Positions 32,500 through 40,646 of a DNA stretch of 42,171 nt are shown here, in pieces. Made by a program: the position numbers and the translations under genes. Source of the stretch: Armatimonadota bacterium (GTDB taxonomy: Bacteria; Armatimonadota; Fimbriimonadia; Fimbriimonadales; Fimbriimonadaceae); the NCBI GenBank assembly GCA_023392285.1, contig JAEVZK010000056.1, positions 1-42,171 on the forward strand. The letters run 5' to 3'. The notes beneath the pieces are model-generated. The model had not been told where the DNA came from. It worked only from the letters and a program-made list of their open reading frames with translations, and did not search any database. How positions within the stretch are numbered: the first letter of the stretch is position 1; each line of letters starts with the position of its first letter.

Positions 32500-33276
32500 T
32501 TAGCTCAGACCCATCCACTTCTTAAGACGATAGACTGTCGTGTCACGATTGATCTGGGCAATCGCGCGTGTAAGAGGCACACTCTTTGGACAGACTTTTA
32601 CGCAGTTTTGAGCGTTGCCACAACCGGTAATCCCTTCTTCGCTGGACATAACATCCAAACGCTCGCCTTCCAGTGTCTGGCCCACGGGATGAAGGTTGAA
32701 AAGCAGAGTTTGAGCCACCGCAGCCGGTCCTATGAAGGGCGATTTATCGTTTACTTGAGGACAAGCCTCCAAGCAGCAGCCGCACGTCATGCAGCGGGAC
32801 AGCGCATAGCGCATTTGACGGACATGGTCGTCTTGGGGCTGAGCCATGCCCAGATCAAAGGAACCATCGATTGGAACCCACGCGTCGATCTGCTTCAAGT
32901 TGTCGAACATCCTGGTTCGATCAACGATCAGGTCGCGTACAAGGGGAAACTTTTTCATCGGCTCGAGGGTGACTTCGTAAACTTCCCCGTTCACCTCCGC
33001 GACGTCTTCGATCAAGGCGGTGCATGCCTGTCGGACTCCGCCGTTAATATTCATCGTGCACGATCCGCAGACTTCCTCGAGACAGGCGGCTTCCCACGCC
33101 GGTGGTTTAACGGTCTTGCCCTCCACAGTCACGGGATTCTTTTGAATCTCGATTAAAGCAGAGATGACATTGATCTTCTCTCGGAACGGGATTTCGAAAG
33201 TTTCCCAATAAGAGGCTTGATCCTTGCCAAGCTGGCGGAGAATCTTCATGCGGATCCTGGTGGGATGCTGAGCCAT
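32500..33276 (-). CDS. sdhB: Succinate dehydrogenase/fumarate reductase iron-sulfur subunit
   Basis: The 258-residue protein carries the [2Fe-2S] cysteines Cys65, Cys70, Cys73 and Cys85 (CLEEVCGSC ... RQAC), a CMTCGCCLEACP block (Cys162, Cys165, Cys168, Cys172) and CGNAQNCVKVCP (Cys219, Cys225, Cys229) for the [4Fe-4S] and [3Fe-4S] clusters. It relays electrons from the SdhA flavin to quinone at the membrane. sdhA and sdhC are not adjacent: the upstream neighbour is the divergent PII gene. TAGAAT lies 7 nt before the ATG. Confidence 0.95.
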   Translation of the reverse strand: MAQHPTRIRMKILRQLGKDQASYWETFEIPFREKINVISALIEIQKNPVTVEGKTVKPPAWEAACLEEVCGSCTMNINGGVRQACTALIEDVAEVNGEVYEVTLEPMKKFPLVRDLIVDRTRMFDNLKQIDAWVPIDGSFDLGMAQPQDDHVRQMRYALSRCMTCGCCLEACPQVNDKSPFIGPAAVAQTLLFNLHPVGQTLEGERLDVMSSEEGITGCGNAQNCVKVCPKSVPLTRAIAQINRDTTVYRLKKWMGLS

Positions 33277-33283
33277 CTACTTT

Positions 33284-33289
33284 ATTCTA
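33284..33289 (-). promoter_or_regulatory. -10-like hexamer for leaderless sdhB
   Basis: TAGAAT on the minus strand is 7 nt before the sdhB ATG (33276). A TTGGTG at 33310-33315 is 20 bp upstream, too far for a good -35. Confidence 0.4.
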
Positions 33290-33364
33290 CTCATAAGGCT
33301 CCAAAGCCGCACCAACGTAGACTGGGCAAGGCCCTTCTAAACCACTGCGGCTAGACTCAGGATC

Positions 33365-33392
33365 TTGTCGTGGAAAGCGCGACAGCTAAACT
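33365..33392 (+). promoter_or_regulatory. Promoter of leaderless PII gene
   Basis: TTGTCG (33365-33370) and TAAACT (33387-33392) are 16 bp apart, and the GTG start follows after 6 nt. The 122-bp region is shared with the divergent sdhB promoter. I see no NtrC- or NtcA-type site. Confidence 0.5.
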
Positions 33393-33398
33393 AGAAGC

Positions 33399-33740
33399 GT
33401 GAAGCGAGTTGAAGCGTTCATTCGGATCAACAAATTGGATGAAGTGAAGCAGGCGTTAGAGGACGCAGGAGCATTCGGCCTTTCCGTCGAGCAGGTCCGC
33501 GGTTACGGCACTCAGCTCGGCCGAACCGACAAATACCGTGGATCCACGTACGCAGTGAACCTGCTTCCAAAGCTCAAGATCGAAGTGGTCGTCTCCGATG
33601 ATGATCTCGAAGCGGCGGTCAAAGCCATCGTTTCTACAAGTCAGACGGGCGAGATCGGAGACGGCAAAATCTTTATCAGCGAAGTGATCGAGGCGATCCG
33701 AATCAGGACCGGAGAAACCGGCGACGCGGCGCTGTCCTGA
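33399..33740 (+). CDS. glnB: Nitrogen regulatory protein PII
   Basis: The 113-residue protein is a PII signal protein that reads 2-oxoglutarate, ATP and ADP and controls nitrogen metabolism. The T-loop KYRGSTYAVNLLPK retains Tyr51, the site uridylylated in proteobacteria. GDGKIFISEVIEAIRIRTGETG is the C-terminal nucleotide-binding block (T-G-E-I-G-D-G-K core). GTG at 33399 gives the standard N-terminus MKRVEAFIR. Neither amtB nor glnA is adjacent, so GlnB versus GlnK cannot be decided from context. A RAYT-like gene starts 12 nt downstream and may be co-transcribed. Confidence 0.94.
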   Translation: MKRVEAFIRINKLDEVKQALEDAGAFGLSVEQVRGYGTQLGRTDKYRGSTYAVNLLPKLKIEVVVSDDDLEAAVKAIVSTSQTGEIGDGKIFISEVIEAIRIRTGETGDAALS

Positions 33741-33752
33741 GTCCCAGTTGAA

Positions 33753-34217
33753 GTGGTGTTTAAAAATTTCAAGATCTGGCGGGGACGGCTTCCCCATTGG
33801 CGTGCCGATGATGTTCGGTATTACGTCACGTTTCGCTCCCGCCGAGACTTAACCGCTGATGAGTGCGCCATCTTGCTCAAGCATCTGCTTCGGCCCGAGG
33901 GGCGGCAATGGGATTTGTTGATCGCGTGCGTGCTTCCCGGCCAGACGGAATTGATCTTTACCGTTCGCGAAAAAGTTGAAGGTCAGCCCTACGAGCTAGC
34001 AGAAATCGTCGAACGGGCGAAGCATAAAGCCGGCAAACAGATCATCAAGAAAACTGAAGAACGTTTCTCGCCCTTCTACACGGAGAGTTACGACCGCATC
34101 ATCCGAGATGACGCGGAGCTTGAGGAGCGGTGGCAAACCATCCTGGATTCTCCGGTTACCGCTGAACTGGTGCAAGAATCGGATGAATGGGAAGGACTCT
34201 ACGTGCAGAACGCTTAG
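33753..34217 (+). CDS. RAYT/IS200-like (Y1) protein without HUH histidines
   Basis: The 154-residue protein follows the REP-associated tyrosine transposase pattern from end to end: RGRLPHWRADDVRYYVTFRSRRDL at the start (10-33, core G-R-L-P-H-W and Y-Y-V-T-F-R), LIACVLPGQTELIF (57-70), YDRIIRDDAELEERW (113-127) and ILDSPVTAELV. In active members the LPGQTEL position reads M-P-N-H-V-H-L; here both metal-binding histidines are gone (Thr65 and Leu67). Tyr113 or a neighbouring Tyr may be the remnant nucleophile. The gene is intact, so it looks domesticated rather than decaying. It starts 12 nt after the PII stop and has no flanking palindromes that I can see. Confidence 0.72.
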   Translation: MVFKNFKIWRGRLPHWRADDVRYYVTFRSRRDLTADECAILLKHLLRPEGRQWDLLIACVLPGQTELIFTVREKVEGQPYELAEIVERAKHKAGKQIIKKTEERFSPFYTESYDRIIRDDAELEERWQTILDSPVTAELVQESDEWEGLYVQNA

Positions 34218-34221
34218 CGCC

Positions 34222-34452
34222 TTACCAGCCGATCCCTTCGATAAGTTCGGCCCTTACCAGCAGTTCCTCGACTGCCTGAACCATCATCGTACGAAATCGC
34301 TTGCTATCCTGCGCTTGCCACATGATTTCGCCCATTCGCGACACTCTCCTCACGTGACCAAGTGATTCACCGAGATGGAACACATCAAAGCCGTCGCCCT
34401 TGCGCTCTAGCTCGACCTCAATTCCCGAAATCCTCTGAGTTTGTCGCTCCAT
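34222..34452 (-). CDS. 76-aa hypothetical protein
   Basis: The 76-residue frame has a plausible globular composition (GFDVFHLGESLGHVRRV, then a helix ending VQAVEELLVRAELIEGIGW), no signal peptide and no known motif. TAGGAG stands close to the ATG (34456-34461), slightly nearer than usual. It is convergent with the RAYT-like gene, 4 bp apart. I cannot name a family. Confidence 0.5.
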   Translation of the reverse strand: MERQTQRISGIEVELERKGDGFDVFHLGESLGHVRRVSRMGEIMWQAQDSKRFRTMMVQAVEELLVRAELIEGIGW

Positions 34453-34501
34453 GACTCCTATCTTGAGCTAATCAAGCTGGAAGCGGGAATTCAACCGAGG
34501 A

Positions 34502-34765
34502 TTAACTCGGGACTTCTTCACTGCCAGGCGCGTGCCGTGGCGGCTTTGGATTTTTCTCGTTCTGCTCGTCATCACGGTGAAATTCACCCTGACTGGAGTT
34601 TTTGTCACCGCGTCCAGCCAAATTCCCCTCTGTTCTCGCGCCGTTGCGCGCCGAATCGAGTTCCTGCTCTGTGGACTGCTCCCGCACTCCATCAACTTCC
34701 CTACCCTCGCCTTCTGGCAAGTTCCGGCCATACACGCTATCCGTCTTCGCTTCTTCTTTATCCAT
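34502..34765 (-). CDS. Possible 87-aa hydrophilic protein
   Basis: An open frame on the minus strand starts at ATG 34763-34765 (AAGGA just before it) and gives a very hydrophilic, Glu/Arg/Asn-rich, probably disordered product (EGEGREVDGVREQSTEQE). It lies in the 370-bp gap between the 76-aa gene and the M28 peptidase and could be co-transcribed with the former. The complementary strand is open as well and reads as hydrophobic, so this may be only a composition effect. No homologous family is recognised. Confidence 0.25.
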   Translation of the reverse strand: MDKEEAKTDSVYGRNLPEGEGREVDGVREQSTEQELDSARNGARTEGNLAGRGDKNSSQGEFHRDDEQNEKNPKPPRHAPGSEEVPS

Positions 34766-34809
34766 ATTCCTTTGGAGCATCGACCATCACACTCGGTTCC
34801 GTTCAGCGT

Positions 34810-34815
34810 TACAAT
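34810..34815 (+). promoter_or_regulatory. -10-like hexamer for M28 peptidase gene
   Basis: TACAAT lies 7 nt before the ATG at 34823. GGGAG (34816-34820) between them is too close to the start for a normal ribosome binding site, so leaderless translation from 34823 is favoured. No good -35. Confidence 0.4.
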
Positions 34816-34822
34816 GGGAGTA

Positions 34823-35857
34823 ATGTCCAGACTTGCCTTAGTCAGCCTTGCGATCAGCAGCCTGTTCTTGGTTCAGCGACAAACGCTTCAGCCTTCGCCG
34901 CTGTTGCAGGCAATGAACCAGGTGAGCGAGAACCGGTTGCGCGCAAACCTAAGCTTTCTCTCTTCAGATGCTTTGGAAGGAAGAGGCACCCCGTCTCGCG
35001 GTCTAGATGTCGCCGCTGAATTTATCGCGTCGCGCTTTCGAGAAGCAGGCTTAACTCCAATTGGCGACAACGGCTACTTCCAAACTGGCGAAGTATCCGT
35101 GCGTGGCCAATCGGAAAAGGGGCACGCCTATAACGTCGTTGGGATGTTGAAAGGGGTGGACCCCAAATTGAATGACACCTACATTCTCGTCACCGCTCAC
35201 TATGACCATCTCGGTATGAGAACGCAAGGCGAGGGCGATCTGATCTACAACGGCGCAAATGATGATGGAAGCGGCACCGTAGGAGTGATCGAGCTTTCCC
35301 AGGCTATGTCGAAACTCAAGCCAAAGCGAAGCATTATTTTCATGACGTACTTCGGGGAGGAACGCGGAGGCTTAGGCTCGCGCTGGTATGCGAATCACCC
35401 GCTCGTGCCGATCGCGAAAACGATCGCCAACATCAACCTCGAGCAAATCGGCCGAACCGATGACAGCGAAGGCAAGCGGGTCGACGAACTGAGCATGACC
35501 GGCTATGATTACAGCAACTTGGGTGAGATGATGAACTCGGTAAGCAAGGAGGTTGGCATCAAAATCACGAAACACCCCGTCAACAGCGATGCCTTCTTCT
35601 TCCGGTCCGATAACGCAACTCTCGCTGGCTACGGAGTTCCCGCGCACACCGTGTGCACTGCGTTCGTATATCCCGACTACCACGCGCTAAGCGACACCTG
35701 GGATAAGGTGGACTACGCAAACGAAGCGCGCATCCTTCGCGGATTACTTGCTGCATTGAACTCGATCGCCAGTTCCGATGTCGAGCCGAAATGGAACGCC
35801 GATAATCCGAAGGCCGCGCGATATTACGAAGCTTGGAAGAAAACGCACGGAGGCTGA
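34823..35857 (+). CDS. Secreted M28 family metallopeptidase
   Basis: The 344-residue protein has a signal peptide (MSRLALVSLAISSLFLVQ) and an M28 aminopeptidase domain with two zinc ions. Ligands and catalytic residues are His126 and Asp128 (TAHYDHLG), Asp147/148 (GANDDGSGT), Glu179-Glu180 (FGEERGG), Glu207 at the position of the usual Asp (NINLEQIG) and His287 (YPDYHALSDTWD). Another ATG three codons upstream (34814) is possible; a frame open much further upstream is not conserved in style and is rejected. It should trim peptides outside the cytoplasm. guaA starts 33 bp downstream. Confidence 0.92.
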   Translation: MSRLALVSLAISSLFLVQRQTLQPSPLLQAMNQVSENRLRANLSFLSSDALEGRGTPSRGLDVAAEFIASRFREAGLTPIGDNGYFQTGEVSVRGQSEKGHAYNVVGMLKGVDPKLNDTYILVTAHYDHLGMRTQGEGDLIYNGANDDGSGTVGVIELSQAMSKLKPKRSIIFMTYFGEERGGLGSRWYANHPLVPIAKTIANINLEQIGRTDDSEGKRVDELSMTGYDYSNLGEMMNSVSKEVGIKITKHPVNSDAFFFRSDNATLAGYGVPAHTVCTAFVYPDYHALSDTWDKVDYANEARILRGLLAALNSIASSDVEPKWNADNPKAARYYEAWKKTHGG

Positions 35858-35890
35858 AGCCATTTCCAAGGGATGTAAACTGCTCCCTTC

Positions 35891-37420
35891 ATGACGCATC
35901 AAACCGTGCTCGTTGTGGATTTCGGAGGTCAGTACACGCAGCTCATCGTGCGCCGCGTGAGAGAATATGGCGTCTACTCGGAGATGGTCGCCTGGACAGA
36001 CGCGGCTCGCAAGATCGATGAGGTTAAGCCGGCCGCGGTGATCTTGTCCGGAGGGCCGAAGAGCACGCTAGATTCCGAATCGCCCATACTTGACTTCAAC
36101 GTGCTGAAGGGGATTCCCACCTTGGGCATCTGTTACGGCCAGCAGCTGATGGCCCTGAAGCTGGGCGGCAAGGTGGTGAAATCGAATCATCGGGAGTACG
36201 GACTCCGCACCCTAAAGCTGCTATCCGAAGACGATGCGCTTGTCGGCAAGCTCAAGACAGAAACCGTGTGGATGTCGCACGGAGATCAAGTCCTCGATGT
36301 TCCGCCTGGCTTCAGGGTAACGGCCACCACCGAAAGCTGCCCAGTTGCGGCGATGGAAAACGAAGCGGTCAAGCAGTTCGGCGTACAGTTCCACCCCGAA
36401 GTGACCCATACCCCCGGCGGCCGAGCCTTGCTGCAGGAGTTTCTCGCTCGGGCTGGCCTCAAGCGGGACTGGACGACAGCAAATTTCATCGAGGAAGAAG
36501 TGGACAAGATTCGGCAGACCGTCGGCCCCGCTGGCAAAGTGCTGTGCGCGGTGAGCGGAGGCGTGGACTCAAGCGTTATGGCCGCGCTCCTGATCAAGGC
36601 CATTGGCGATCGAGCAGTCTGTGTATTTGTCGACCATGGACTCTTGCGGAAAGGAGAAGCCGAGCAGGTCGAGGAGACTTTTGGCGGACATTTCCACGCG
36701 AACATTAAGGTCTTCAGAGAGCATGATCGCTTCTTTGGAGCTCTCAAGGGCGAAAAAGATCCGGAGCGCAAGCGCAAGATCATCGGCGAGCAATTCGTCC
36801 ATGTCTTCGAAGATCACGCGAATGAGCTCAAGGATTGCGATTTTCTCGCGCAGGGCACCCTTTATCCCGACGTAATCGAATCCGGGTCGCCCACCGCAAG
36901 CAAAATTAAAACCCACCACAACGTCGGCGGCTTGCCGGACTGGATGAGAATGAAGCTGATCGAACCCCTCCGTTGGCTGTTCAAAGACGAAGTGAGGGCA
37001 GTAGGCGCCGCCCTCGGATTGCCAGAAGACATGGTGCAGCGGCAGCCGTTCCCCGGGCCAGGATTGGGCGTCCGGATCCTTGGAGAGGTCACGCCGGAAC
37101 GCGTGAGGATGGTCCAGGAGGCAGATTGGATTTTCCGCAGCGAACTGAAAGAACGCCAACTCGATGCGGGCATTTGGCAAAGCTATGCGGCCCTGCTCGA
37201 CGTGAAAAGCGTTGGAGTCATGGGCGATGAGCGCACTTACGAGCAGCCGATTGTCCTGCGGGCAGTGCAATCTGAAGACGCCATGACCGCCCGCGCCGTC
37301 AATATTCCCTTTGACGTGCTCGAAATCGTCGCGACTCGAATCGTCAATGAAGTCGATGGCGTGAACCGCGTCTTTTACGACCTCACCAGCAAGCCACCCG
37401 CCACCATCGAATTAGAATAG
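35891..37420 (+). CDS. guaA: GMP synthase (glutamine-hydrolysing)
   Basis: The 509-residue enzyme converts XMP to GMP with ATP and glutamine. The class I amidotransferase domain has Cys81 (GICYGQQ), His168 and Glu170 (QFHPEVTHT); the ATP pyrophosphatase domain has SGGVDSS (222-228); the C-terminal dimerisation domain contains QPFPGPGLGVRILGEVT and ends in the typical KPPATIELE. TAAACT lies 9 nt before the ATG. The upp gene follows after 3 bp, so both nucleotide genes form one unit. Confidence 0.97.
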   Translation: MTHQTVLVVDFGGQYTQLIVRRVREYGVYSEMVAWTDAARKIDEVKPAAVILSGGPKSTLDSESPILDFNVLKGIPTLGICYGQQLMALKLGGKVVKSNHREYGLRTLKLLSEDDALVGKLKTETVWMSHGDQVLDVPPGFRVTATTESCPVAAMENEAVKQFGVQFHPEVTHTPGGRALLQEFLARAGLKRDWTTANFIEEEVDKIRQTVGPAGKVLCAVSGGVDSSVMAALLIKAIGDRAVCVFVDHGLLRKGEAEQVEETFGGHFHANIKVFREHDRFFGALKGEKDPERKRKIIGEQFVHVFEDHANELKDCDFLAQGTLYPDVIESGSPTASKIKTHHNVGGLPDWMRMKLIEPLRWLFKDEVRAVGAALGLPEDMVQRQPFPGPGLGVRILGEVTPERVRMVQEADWIFRSELKERQLDAGIWQSYAALLDVKSVGVMGDERTYEQPIVLRAVQSEDAMTARAVNIPFDVLEIVATRIVNEVDGVNRVFYDLTSKPPATIELE

Positions 37421-37423
37421 AAC

Positions 37424-38044
37424 ATGCCTCTCGATCTGCTCGATCATCCCCTGGCCGCGCATGTGCTCACCGAGCTGCGTGAAAAGGACACGCCGCCGAA
37501 TCGCTTTCGCCAACTGGCGAGGGTCCTCACGACCCTGCTTGTCCTTGAAGCCACCCGAGACATGCCGCTTCGAGCCAAAAATGTCGCCACCCCCATCGAA
37601 GAATGCGAAGGAGCGGAGTTGGGCCAGAACCTCGCCGTCGTGCCGATTCTCCGAGCCGGCTTGGGCATGTTAGAGCCCACCGTCGAGCTGTTTCCGAATG
37701 TCGCCGTGGGCTACATTGGCCTTGAGCGGCACGAGGACACCGCGATCGCCCGCAGCTACTACAGCAAGCTGCCCAATCTAGAAGGCAAATTCACCCTCTG
37801 CCTCGACCCGATGCTTGCCACCGGCGGGTCAGCGGCTCAGGCGGTCTCCCTGATCAAGAACCACGGCGCCGCCACCATCGTCATGGTATGCGTCGTCGCC
37901 GCTCCAGAAGGCTTGGCCGCCTTCGAGGCTGCTCACCCGGACGTGAGAGTCGTCTCCGCAGCCAAAGATCGCTGTCTGAACGCCCAAAAGTACATCGTGC
38001 CAGGGCTCGGCGATTTCGGGGATCGCCTTTACGGCACTTTTTAG
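37424..38044 (+). CDS. upp: Uracil phosphoribosyltransferase
   Basis: The 206-residue enzyme salvages uracil with PRPP to give UMP. It shows VPILRAGLGMLEP (73-85), the PRPP loop LDPMLATGGSA (127-137), and the uracil-binding C-terminus YIVPGLGDFGDRLYGT. The ATG is 3 bp after the guaA stop, so the two are co-transcribed, pairing purine completion with pyrimidine salvage. The length matches the family. Confidence 0.96.
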   Translation: MPLDLLDHPLAAHVLTELREKDTPPNRFRQLARVLTTLLVLEATRDMPLRAKNVATPIEECEGAELGQNLAVVPILRAGLGMLEPTVELFPNVAVGYIGLERHEDTAIARSYYSKLPNLEGKFTLCLDPMLATGGSAAQAVSLIKNHGAATIVMVCVVAAPEGLAAFEAAHPDVRVVSAAKDRCLNAQKYIVPGLGDFGDRLYGTF

Positions 38045-38140
38045 ACTCCTGCGCTCCACTTGGTGGCACCCCCGCGTCTCTTGTTGTTGACGGAGCACGT
38101 GCGGATGAATGACCGCGCAAATCTTCGTAGGAGATTCGAT

Positions 38141-38641
38141 ATGCAACCCCCACCCCCAGGAAATTATCAACAGCCACCGAGCAACTACCCAAGAGAAGGA
38201 TACGGCTCGGAGAAATTCACCATGGATATGGTGATGGGCATTATTCTCATCATCCTCTCAGCGCTTGGCGCATGCGGCTCAATGGCGATGGTTGGCCTCG
38301 GCGGACTCGTCGGAGCAGTCGGCGCAGGAGGAGCGGCAAACGGCGCAGGCTCGGCTGGCACCGCCGCAGTGGCTGGCGGCGGCATCATCATGGTCATCGG
38401 AGTCCTCTATCTGATTGCCTGCATTGCTTACATCGTCGGCGCGGTCGGCATGATCGGCAGTAAAAAGAAAGGCTTAAACCTCGTGATGATCGTCGGCGGC
38501 ATCCTGCTGGCGCTCACCATCATCATGAGCGTAGTCGGCGGTTCCTTCAACATTCTGGGAGTCCTGATCGGCCTGATCTTCCCTGGATATTCCGCGGCCC
38601 GCCTCTTCGGCAAGTTTGGCCCCGCTCCGCTGGAAGGCTAG
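38141..38641 (+). CDS. Small multi-pass membrane protein, unknown
   Basis: The 166-residue protein has a Pro/Gln-rich cytoplasm-type N-terminus (MQPPPPGNYQQPPSNYP), then about four hydrophobic helices: MVMGIILIILSALGACG, a Gly/Ala-rich stretch, GGGIIMVIGVLYLIACIAYIV (G-I-I-M-V-I-G core) and LVMIVGGILLALTIIMS, and a last one near IGLIFPGYSAARLF. ATG 38141 has AGGAG 7 nt upstream; a longer frame back to 38060 lacks support. The layout resembles small DUF4064/proline-rich membrane proteins, but I cannot assign a family. Confidence 0.7.
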   Translation: MQPPPPGNYQQPPSNYPREGYGSEKFTMDMVMGIILIILSALGACGSMAMVGLGGLVGAVGAGGAANGAGSAGTAAVAGGGIIMVIGVLYLIACIAYIVGAVGMIGSKKKGLNLVMIVGGILLALTIIMSVVGGSFNILGVLIGLIFPGYSAARLFGKFGPAPLEG

Positions 38642-38715
38642 ACTTTCCCTCTCGACCCTCTCACCTCGGGAGGGTCGGCGGTGGTGCCGCGGCCGTGATC
38701 AAACTCGCCCGGCCT

Positions 38716-39261
38716 CTATTGCGCGGCGAGCCAGTCTTCTCGACTTAAAGCAAGGAGGGTTTCGTCCACGTAACGACCTCTTTTCCAGTGGCTCGCGGGC
38801 TTTATCCCGTACACCCGGTACCCCGCTCTCTCCAACATTTTTTGTGAGCGAACGTTGCCGCTGAAGACGGAGGAGTAGAGCATCCGCAGGCCTTGGACAT
38901 GAAAGGCGATATAACTCCTCACGTTGGTTGCGTCGGTGCCAAACCCCTTGCCCTGCGCCGAGCAGTCACCGATGAAGGTGCCGGTGATCGCGGTTCCGTC
39001 CCTCCAATTAATCGAGTCGATGGAGTTGAACCCGATGTGCTTTCCCCCCAGCGTTTCGATCGCCAGAGTAATTGAATTCAGAGTATTCTCGGACGCCTTA
39101 TCAAACCAAGTCCGCTCGGCAAGTAACGTCATGGGAAAATCGCCTGCCATCAAAAACTCAGTCGCTTCAGGATCATTGATCCAGAGTTGCGCATTCGCAA
39201 GGTGCCGGTCCACATCCAGCGGAACGAGCCGAATTAACTTTCCTTCCCAGCCGTATCCCAT
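38716..39261 (-). CDS. GNAT N-acetyltransferase, RimJ/RimL type
   Basis: The 181-residue protein follows the acetyl-CoA-dependent RimJ/SpeG-like GNAT pattern: KLIRLVPLDVDRHLANAQLW at the start, KHIGFNSIDSINW, then GTFIGDCSAQGKGFGTDAT with the CoA loop (QGKGFGT), and SGNVRSQKMLERAGYRVYG. The substrate, often a protein N-terminus, polyamine or drug, cannot be read. It starts 6 bp downstream of the aat stop and is probably the last gene of the methyltransferase-aat-GNAT unit. Confidence 0.88.
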   Translation of the reverse strand: MGYGWEGKLIRLVPLDVDRHLANAQLWINDPEATEFLMAGDFPMTLLAERTWFDKASENTLNSITLAIETLGGKHIGFNSIDSINWRDGTAITGTFIGDCSAQGKGFGTDATNVRSYIAFHVQGLRMLYSSVFSGNVRSQKMLERAGYRVYGIKPASHWKRGRYVDETLLALSREDWLAAQ

Positions 39262-39267
39262 CGCATA

Positions 39268-39885
39268 TTATTGCATGATTCTGTCGAAGTCGATCTGGTG
39301 CGATTTGGCCTTCTCCAGTAGTTGTAAATAGGCGTAGTCCCCGATTTCATAGGCGCCAAGCGACTTCAAGTGGGGGTTCATGATTTGAGCGTCAAACAGC
39401 GTAAAGCCTGCTTCTCGGCACCGGTCGACCATAGCCCACAGCGCAACTTTCGAGGCATTCGTCTCGCGATGAAACATCGATTCTGCGCAAAAGATACTGC
39501 CGATCGCCAGGCCATAAAGCCCCCCGACGAGCTTGCCCGACCGCCAGACCTCGACGCTGTGTCCCCACCCTTCGAAATGGCACGCTGTGTACGCGCGAAT
39601 GAAGTGCTCGCTGATCCAATTTTCATCCGGCCGGAGACAGTTTCGCATGACCTGCTCGAATTGTCGGTTGAACGTAACTCCGAAGTGTGCGCCGTTCCTC
39701 TCGCCAAACTGCACTTTAGAGACGACTTTTCGCATCGACCTTGACAATTTGATGCCCTCGATCGGAAAGAGCGCGCGCCGGAACGGGCGAAACCACTCCA
39801 CTTGGCCATCGTCCATCGTCATCGGAAAGGCACCGCGCTCGTATCCATAGCGAAGCAGCCACGGCGTCAGCTCTTCGCCGTGCAT
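39268..39885 (-). CDS. aat: Leucyl/phenylalanyl-tRNA-protein transferase
   Basis: The 205-residue Aat adds Leu or Phe from tRNA to proteins with N-terminal Arg or Lys, making them ClpS/ClpAP substrates. It has LLRYGYERGAFPM (10-22), AYTACHFEGWGHSVEVW (98-114), GGLYGLAIGSIFCAESMF (121-138) and SKVAL; the LHxxGxAHSVE block reads CHFEGWGHSVE here. The C-terminal Asp-Ala-Gln segment (LFDAQIMNPHLKSLGA) is conserved. Its ATG overlaps the methyltransferase stop by 1 nt. clpS is not in the window. Confidence 0.94.
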   Translation of the reverse strand: MHGEELTPWLLRYGYERGAFPMTMDDGQVEWFRPFRRALFPIEGIKLSRSMRKVVSKVQFGERNGAHFGVTFNRQFEQVMRNCLRPDENWISEHFIRAYTACHFEGWGHSVEVWRSGKLVGGLYGLAIGSIFCAESMFHRETNASKVALWAMVDRCREAGFTLFDAQIMNPHLKSLGAYEIGDYAYLQLLEKAKSHQIDFDRIMQ

Positions 39886-40604
39886 CAGACTTTAAGCCAC
39901 TCAGCAATGTAGAACCAAGGGCAAACCTGCCCGATTTTTGCGCTGGGATGCTCCTCGGGCGCGCGCTCGGGCCGAGGTTCTTCGAACACAGTGAGCTTGA
40001 GACCCGCATCGATGAAGGCGTCTAGCGTAAGCGACAAAGGCCGGTGAAAATTCACGACTCGAATGTCGGCCCACTCCACCACTTCCCCGCGCTCGCCGAA
40101 GTAATTTGAGATTTTCAGGTTAACGGTCGCGTCACTTTCGTCCCAGCGCCACTCCGGCGAAGCCGTGATGAAGCTCTGCATGTCTGCGACAACGATCCTG
40201 CCGCCCGATTTGAGCACCCGCGCCGCTTCTCTGACGGCCTGCCGGTAGTCGGGAATGTCCAACAGCACCAAATAGAACACGGCTACGTCGAAGCTCGCGT
40301 CGGGAAACGGCAGATCTTCGCCCTTGCCGAGGATGTATTCCGACTCGCCGTCGAGCTCGCTCGCCCGCCTGAGCAGCGCTTCGGTAGGTTCGATTCCGGT
40401 TACGCTGGCACCGTGCTGTTTCATCGCCCGAGAGAATCGACCTTCCCCACAGCCAACATCCAGCGCTTGTTTGCCGTTCAGGTCGCCCAAGAGTCTGAGC
40501 ATCGGCGCGTCGAGCACAAAGTCCCGCGCAAAATCTCCGCTGCCGACGCGTTTCATCCATGCTTCAGCGGAGTTAGCCCAGAGTTCCAGCGGTGTTTCAC
40601 TCAT
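39885..40604 (-). CDS. Class I SAM-dependent methyltransferase
   Basis: The 239-residue methyltransferase has motif I DVGCGEG (49-55), an acidic Glu ending strand 2 (GIEPTEAL), GEDLPFPDASFDVAVF (95-110) and post-motif VLKSGGRIVVADMQ. It belongs to the broad Methyltransf_11 group; the acceptor is unknown. TATTCT lies 6 nt before the ATG. It heads a three-gene unit with aat and the GNAT gene. Confidence 0.9.
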   Translation of the reverse strand: MSETPLELWANSAEAWMKRVGSGDFARDFVLDAPMLRLLGDLNGKQALDVGCGEGRFSRAMKQHGASVTGIEPTEALLRRASELDGESEYILGKGEDLPFPDASFDVAVFYLVLLDIPDYRQAVREAARVLKSGGRIVVADMQSFITASPEWRWDESDATVNLKISNYFGERGEVVEWADIRVVNFHRPLSLTLDAFIDAGLKLTVFEEPRPERAPEEHPSAKIGQVCPWFYIAEWLKV

Positions 40605-40610
40605 TTGTCG

Positions 40611-40616
40611 AGAATA
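40611..40616 (-). promoter_or_regulatory. -10-like hexamer for leaderless methyltransferase
   Basis: TATTCT on the minus strand lies exactly 6 nt before the ATG at 40604. It shares a 42-bp intergenic space with the divergent DinB-like gene, too short for separate conventional leaders. Confidence 0.45.
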
Positions 40617-40634
40617 CTGCCCTTCTGGGCGGGG

Positions 40635-40640
40635 TAAAAC
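40635..40640 (+). promoter_or_regulatory. -10-like hexamer for leaderless DinB-like gene
   Basis: TAAAAC lies exactly 6 nt before the ATG at 40647. Both start codons of this divergent pair thus follow the same spacing, and the two promoters must overlap within 42 bp. Confidence 0.4.
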
Positions 40641-40646
40641 GCCTCC

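Noticed and set aside
34532..34822. 97-residue N-terminal extension of the M28 peptidase
   Set aside because: The signal peptide begins at Met 34823; the extension has no support and spans an intergenic region.
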